DNA of 64,000 bases from assembly GCF_001278705.1 (NCBI RefSeq), contig NZ_CP012600.1, positions 3,879,417 to 3,943,416 of the forward strand, read 5' to 3'. The DNA is from Bacillus gobiensis (GTDB lineage: Bacteria > Bacillota > Bacilli > Bacillales > Bacillaceae). The notes beneath the pieces are model-generated. The model saw nothing but the letters and a program-made list of their open reading frames with translations, was not told the origin of the DNA and ran no database searches. Position numbers and translations under genes: made by a program. Shown here in pieces: positions 62,192 through 64,000 of the stretch (positions are counted from its first letter, which is position 1; every line of letters starts with the position of its first letter).

Positions 62192-63275
62192 CATAAGGTA
62201 AATGAATAGGTTCGTCTTTTCTAGTAAAATTTTGATGAACTTGTAAACTTATTAACAAAACCTCAATGAGGATCAGGAGCACAATCAATATCGGTAAAAA
62301 GAGGAAGACTAAGTTTTGCAGGCTATCGATTAGTAAATGATGGCCCTTGGGTATCCTTTCAGTGAAAAAAAGAAACGTTCCAAACGTAAAGATTCTTGCC
62401 CATTGACTAGGTGAATAGGAAAAGACTCCTTGCTTCCATCCCAATTTTTTAACCCGCTGAGTAGACCGGAAAACCTCAATAGCCTCTATAATGAGGAAAA
62501 GGGTAAATGAAACGATCCAGATGAAATCAAGGATGTAAAAGGCTTCGAAATGTGAAAAGGTTAATGATACACCTGTAATCGACATAGCGCCATGAATGAT
62601 GCAGTTTGTGTTTGTCCAACTTTCTGTTAGATCTTTATTTGGTATATGAATATACCGAAATAAAATAATTCCAAAATTTAACAAATAAAATAAGAAACCG
62701 ATAATGAGAAGAATGTCTGCAAAGTGTGTTGGAAAAGCAACTCCAAATATGGTATACCCAGAAATAACAATCGACTGGGTGACAACACACGTCAGTAACA
62801 ATCCGCCATGAATTTGATGTGAGTATTTTTTTGTTGCTTTAAAAATGTATATATAGTTTCGTACTGCCAATCCTAAATATGAAAGCCATAAGACAAGATT
62901 AATAAAAAAAAGAATCCGTGAAGGGGTATAAAATTGCTTATCTGAAAGTAAAACGGTAATAACGGATATGGCAGCAATCCAAGTCCCTGTCGAAAAACTA
63001 GATATAGGGTCTTTTATATGTGATGAATAAAAGACACCTTCCAGCATATCAAACGTGTAATGTATGATAACCCAAAAGGCTATGAGGATAATGAGATGGA
63101 AAACTATACCGCTTATATAAGGAAGGGCGAAATCCTCCGTAAGGATGTCTTTCATCATAATTCCCATTGCCATGATGGGAGCACCAGCTACTGTAGAAAT
63201 GTTTAGGCGGGAAACTTTCAAGTTAACTATAATCGCTAATGTAAGAATAATAATGAATAAAAATATAAAAATCAT
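62166..63275 (-). CDS. Polytopic membrane protein, 369 residues, function unknown
   Basis: The protein has about ten hydrophobic membrane segments (IFLFIIILTLAIIVNL, LIILIAFWVIIHYTFDML, LILIEVLLISLQVHQNF among them) and no signal peptide. The count and the FSTGTWIAAISVITVLLSDK segment loosely recall TDT/SLAC1 transporters, but no diagnostic motif is clear, so I leave it unnamed. AGGAG is six bases before the ATG. It stands alone, convergent with the TetR gene. Confidence 0.7.
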   Translation of the reverse strand: MIFIFLFIIILTLAIIVNLKVSRLNISTVAGAPIMAMGIMMKDILTEDFALPYISGIVFHLIILIAFWVIIHYTFDMLEGVFYSSHIKDPISSFSTGTWIAAISVITVLLSDKQFYTPSRILFFINLVLWLSYLGLAVRNYIYIFKATKKYSHQIHGGLLLTCVVTQSIVISGYTIFGVAFPTHFADILLIIGFLFYLLNFGIILFRYIHIPNKDLTESWTNTNCIIHGAMSITGVSLTFSHFEAFYILDFIWIVSFTLFLIIEAIEVFRSTQRVKKLGWKQGVFSYSPSQWARIFTFGTFLFFTERIPKGHHLLIDSLQNLVFLFLPILIVLLILIEVLLISLQVHQNFTRKDEPIHLPYENSRYSPQ

Positions 63276-63599
63276 CGCATTCTCCTAGGTGATTTATTCA
63301 TGAGGAATTTATTTAAATTTTATTAGACTAATATCTTCGTTTTACGTAATTGATATCTATAATTCTGATGAAAATACATAAACGTCTGTAGACTATGCAG
63401 GTTTCATAGAGTAGTTCAATTCTCATTAATAATTATATCGCAATACGATATAATTTGTAAGTATAATTCGATCTATTCCAATTTGTTTTATTGGTATATA
63501 AGATCGCTTAATTTTTTAATAAAGATTCAACGTTTTCAAAAAGTAGATTTTTCCCCTCCCCTTTGCCTCCCCCCCCTGATAAATCATGTGAATTTATCC
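63276..63599. other. AT-rich gap without a recognised gene
   Basis: Nothing beyond poly-A/T tracts and a CCCC-rich run near 63570 was recognised here. The structured element at 63600 follows. Confidence 0.5.
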
Positions 63600-63710
63600 C
63601 GCATTAACGGGCAGTAAGCCCTCACCTTTCAGGGAGAATCGACTGAAAAAGAGGTGGGGGATTAACTGCCTGTAAAAGCCCGATTGGTTCACCTAACAAT
63701 CAGGTGGGAG
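63600..63710. repeat. Two-hairpin palindromic element, IS605-end-like
   Basis: A long hairpin (ACGGGCAGT, 63607-63615, with ACTGCCTGT, 63665-63673; inner CACCT/AGGTG) is followed by a second (CACCT-AACAATC-AGGTG, 63690-63706). A 16-base piece is identical to one at 22370. Such structures resemble the subterminal hairpins of IS200/IS605 elements or small non-coding derivatives of them. No tnpA or tnpB gene is nearby. Confidence 0.55.
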
Positions 63711-63841
63711 AAAATGTTCGAAGGCTAAGTACTCATGCGTCCTGTGCATATCCAGTGTGGACTTCTTCGGGATTAATAATCACTAAAGTGTCATTCACCC
63801 CAAATTGTGTTTCACCCTTATATTGAAACGTTATTAGACTC

Positions 63842-64000
63842 CTAACCGTTATTTGTCGTAAAATGAGCCCTATTTGAGTTTTGAAGAAAATGATCTACGA
63901 TGATGCTGTTGATAGCGTTGATAAACGCGAATGCACTTGCTTTCATAATATCCGTGTCTGTTGCTTTCGCCATGTATTTTTCTCCTCTGTATTCGACCTG
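63842..64000 (-). CDS. C-terminal end of a 2-isopropylmalate synthase-like protein (cut by window edge)
   Basis: Read leftward from the edge, the frame gives QVEYRGEKYMAKATDTDIMK then ASAFAFINAINS and ends at TAG (63842-63844), 52 residues. The pattern TDTDIxxASAxAxINAxN is the allosteric-dimer segment of LeuA-type synthases (2-isopropylmalate or homocitrate synthase). LeuA joins acetyl-CoA to 2-oxoisovalerate in leucine synthesis. The frame is too short for firm naming. The last 15 residues (HFLQNSNRAHFTTNNG) do not look conserved. Confidence 0.55.
   Translation of the reverse strand, partial: QVEYRGEKYMAKATDTDIMKASAFAFINAINSIIVDHFLQNSNRAHFTTNNG

Overview
The window is a stretch of chromosome from a Gram-positive, endospore-forming member of the Bacillaceae. 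The pointers are strong AGGAGG-type ribosome binding sites with TTG/GTG starts, CcpA-type cre sites, a small acid-soluble spore protein (sspH), a ydaO/c-di-AMP riboswitch with kimA, sigZ, yyaE-, ykuT- and mtlD-like genes, and low G+C. The species cannot be fixed from the sequence. The left edge cuts a glutamate/dicarboxylate symporter. The right edge appears to cut a leuA-like gene.

Layout. 1-8.6 kb: a Gfo/Idh/MocA-type protein divergent from a LysR regulator, VOC-fold enzymes, the c-di-AMP riboswitch with a frameshifted kimA, a quinone reductase and sigZ. 8.7-16.6 kb: a GntR regulator and a six-gene operon (ABC importer, an unrecognised 424-residue protein, a CehA/McbA-type PHP hydrolase). 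This is the best candidate for an undescribed uptake-and-hydrolysis pathway. 17-23 kb: a Tat-exported PhoX/DUF839 protein with its own tatA, a manganese-type CDF exporter behind an MntR-like box, and a TetR/SDR regulon with matching operators. 23-27.3 kb: alpha-galactosidase and sugar MFS permease with a cre site and four operator-like palindromes. 27.5-33.9 kb: broken ynfA, cadCA, a broken flavin oxidoreductase, and a LysR divergent from an O-methyltransferase. 35-45 kb: a GH66 dextranase flanked by an intact and a decayed ybaK copy, a MscS channel, and an alpha-amylase gene interrupted by a 3,388-bp element. 45-64 kb: a FusB-like protein, mtlD, a DrrAB-like exporter, a molybdopterin oxidoreductase, glpQ, a wrecked intracellular protease, an AGE-family epimerase, sspH, MerR and TetR regulators, and a membrane protein.

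The most striking structure is the element at 41043-44430. It has a 5-bp target duplication (CTTGG), TG...CA termini, and three inverted copies of a 20-bp AATAAAG(T)-type repeat at each end. The copies are contiguous on one side and spaced on the other, as in Tn7. It encodes no transposase; its cargo is an HxlR regulator, an NmrA-type reductase and a broken aldo/keto reductase. Excising it with one CTTGG copy restores the amylase frame exactly.

The window carries an unusual number of damaged genes: kimA, ynfA, a flavin oxidoreductase, a ybaK remnant, amylase, aldo/keto reductase, an HTH protein, a tubby-like protein, isp and an SDR fragment. Several lesions are single-base changes, so either real genome decay or residual sequencing error must be considered. 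Carbon-source genes (galactosidase, dextranase, amylase) share CcpA sites, which fits a polysaccharide-degrading saprophyte.
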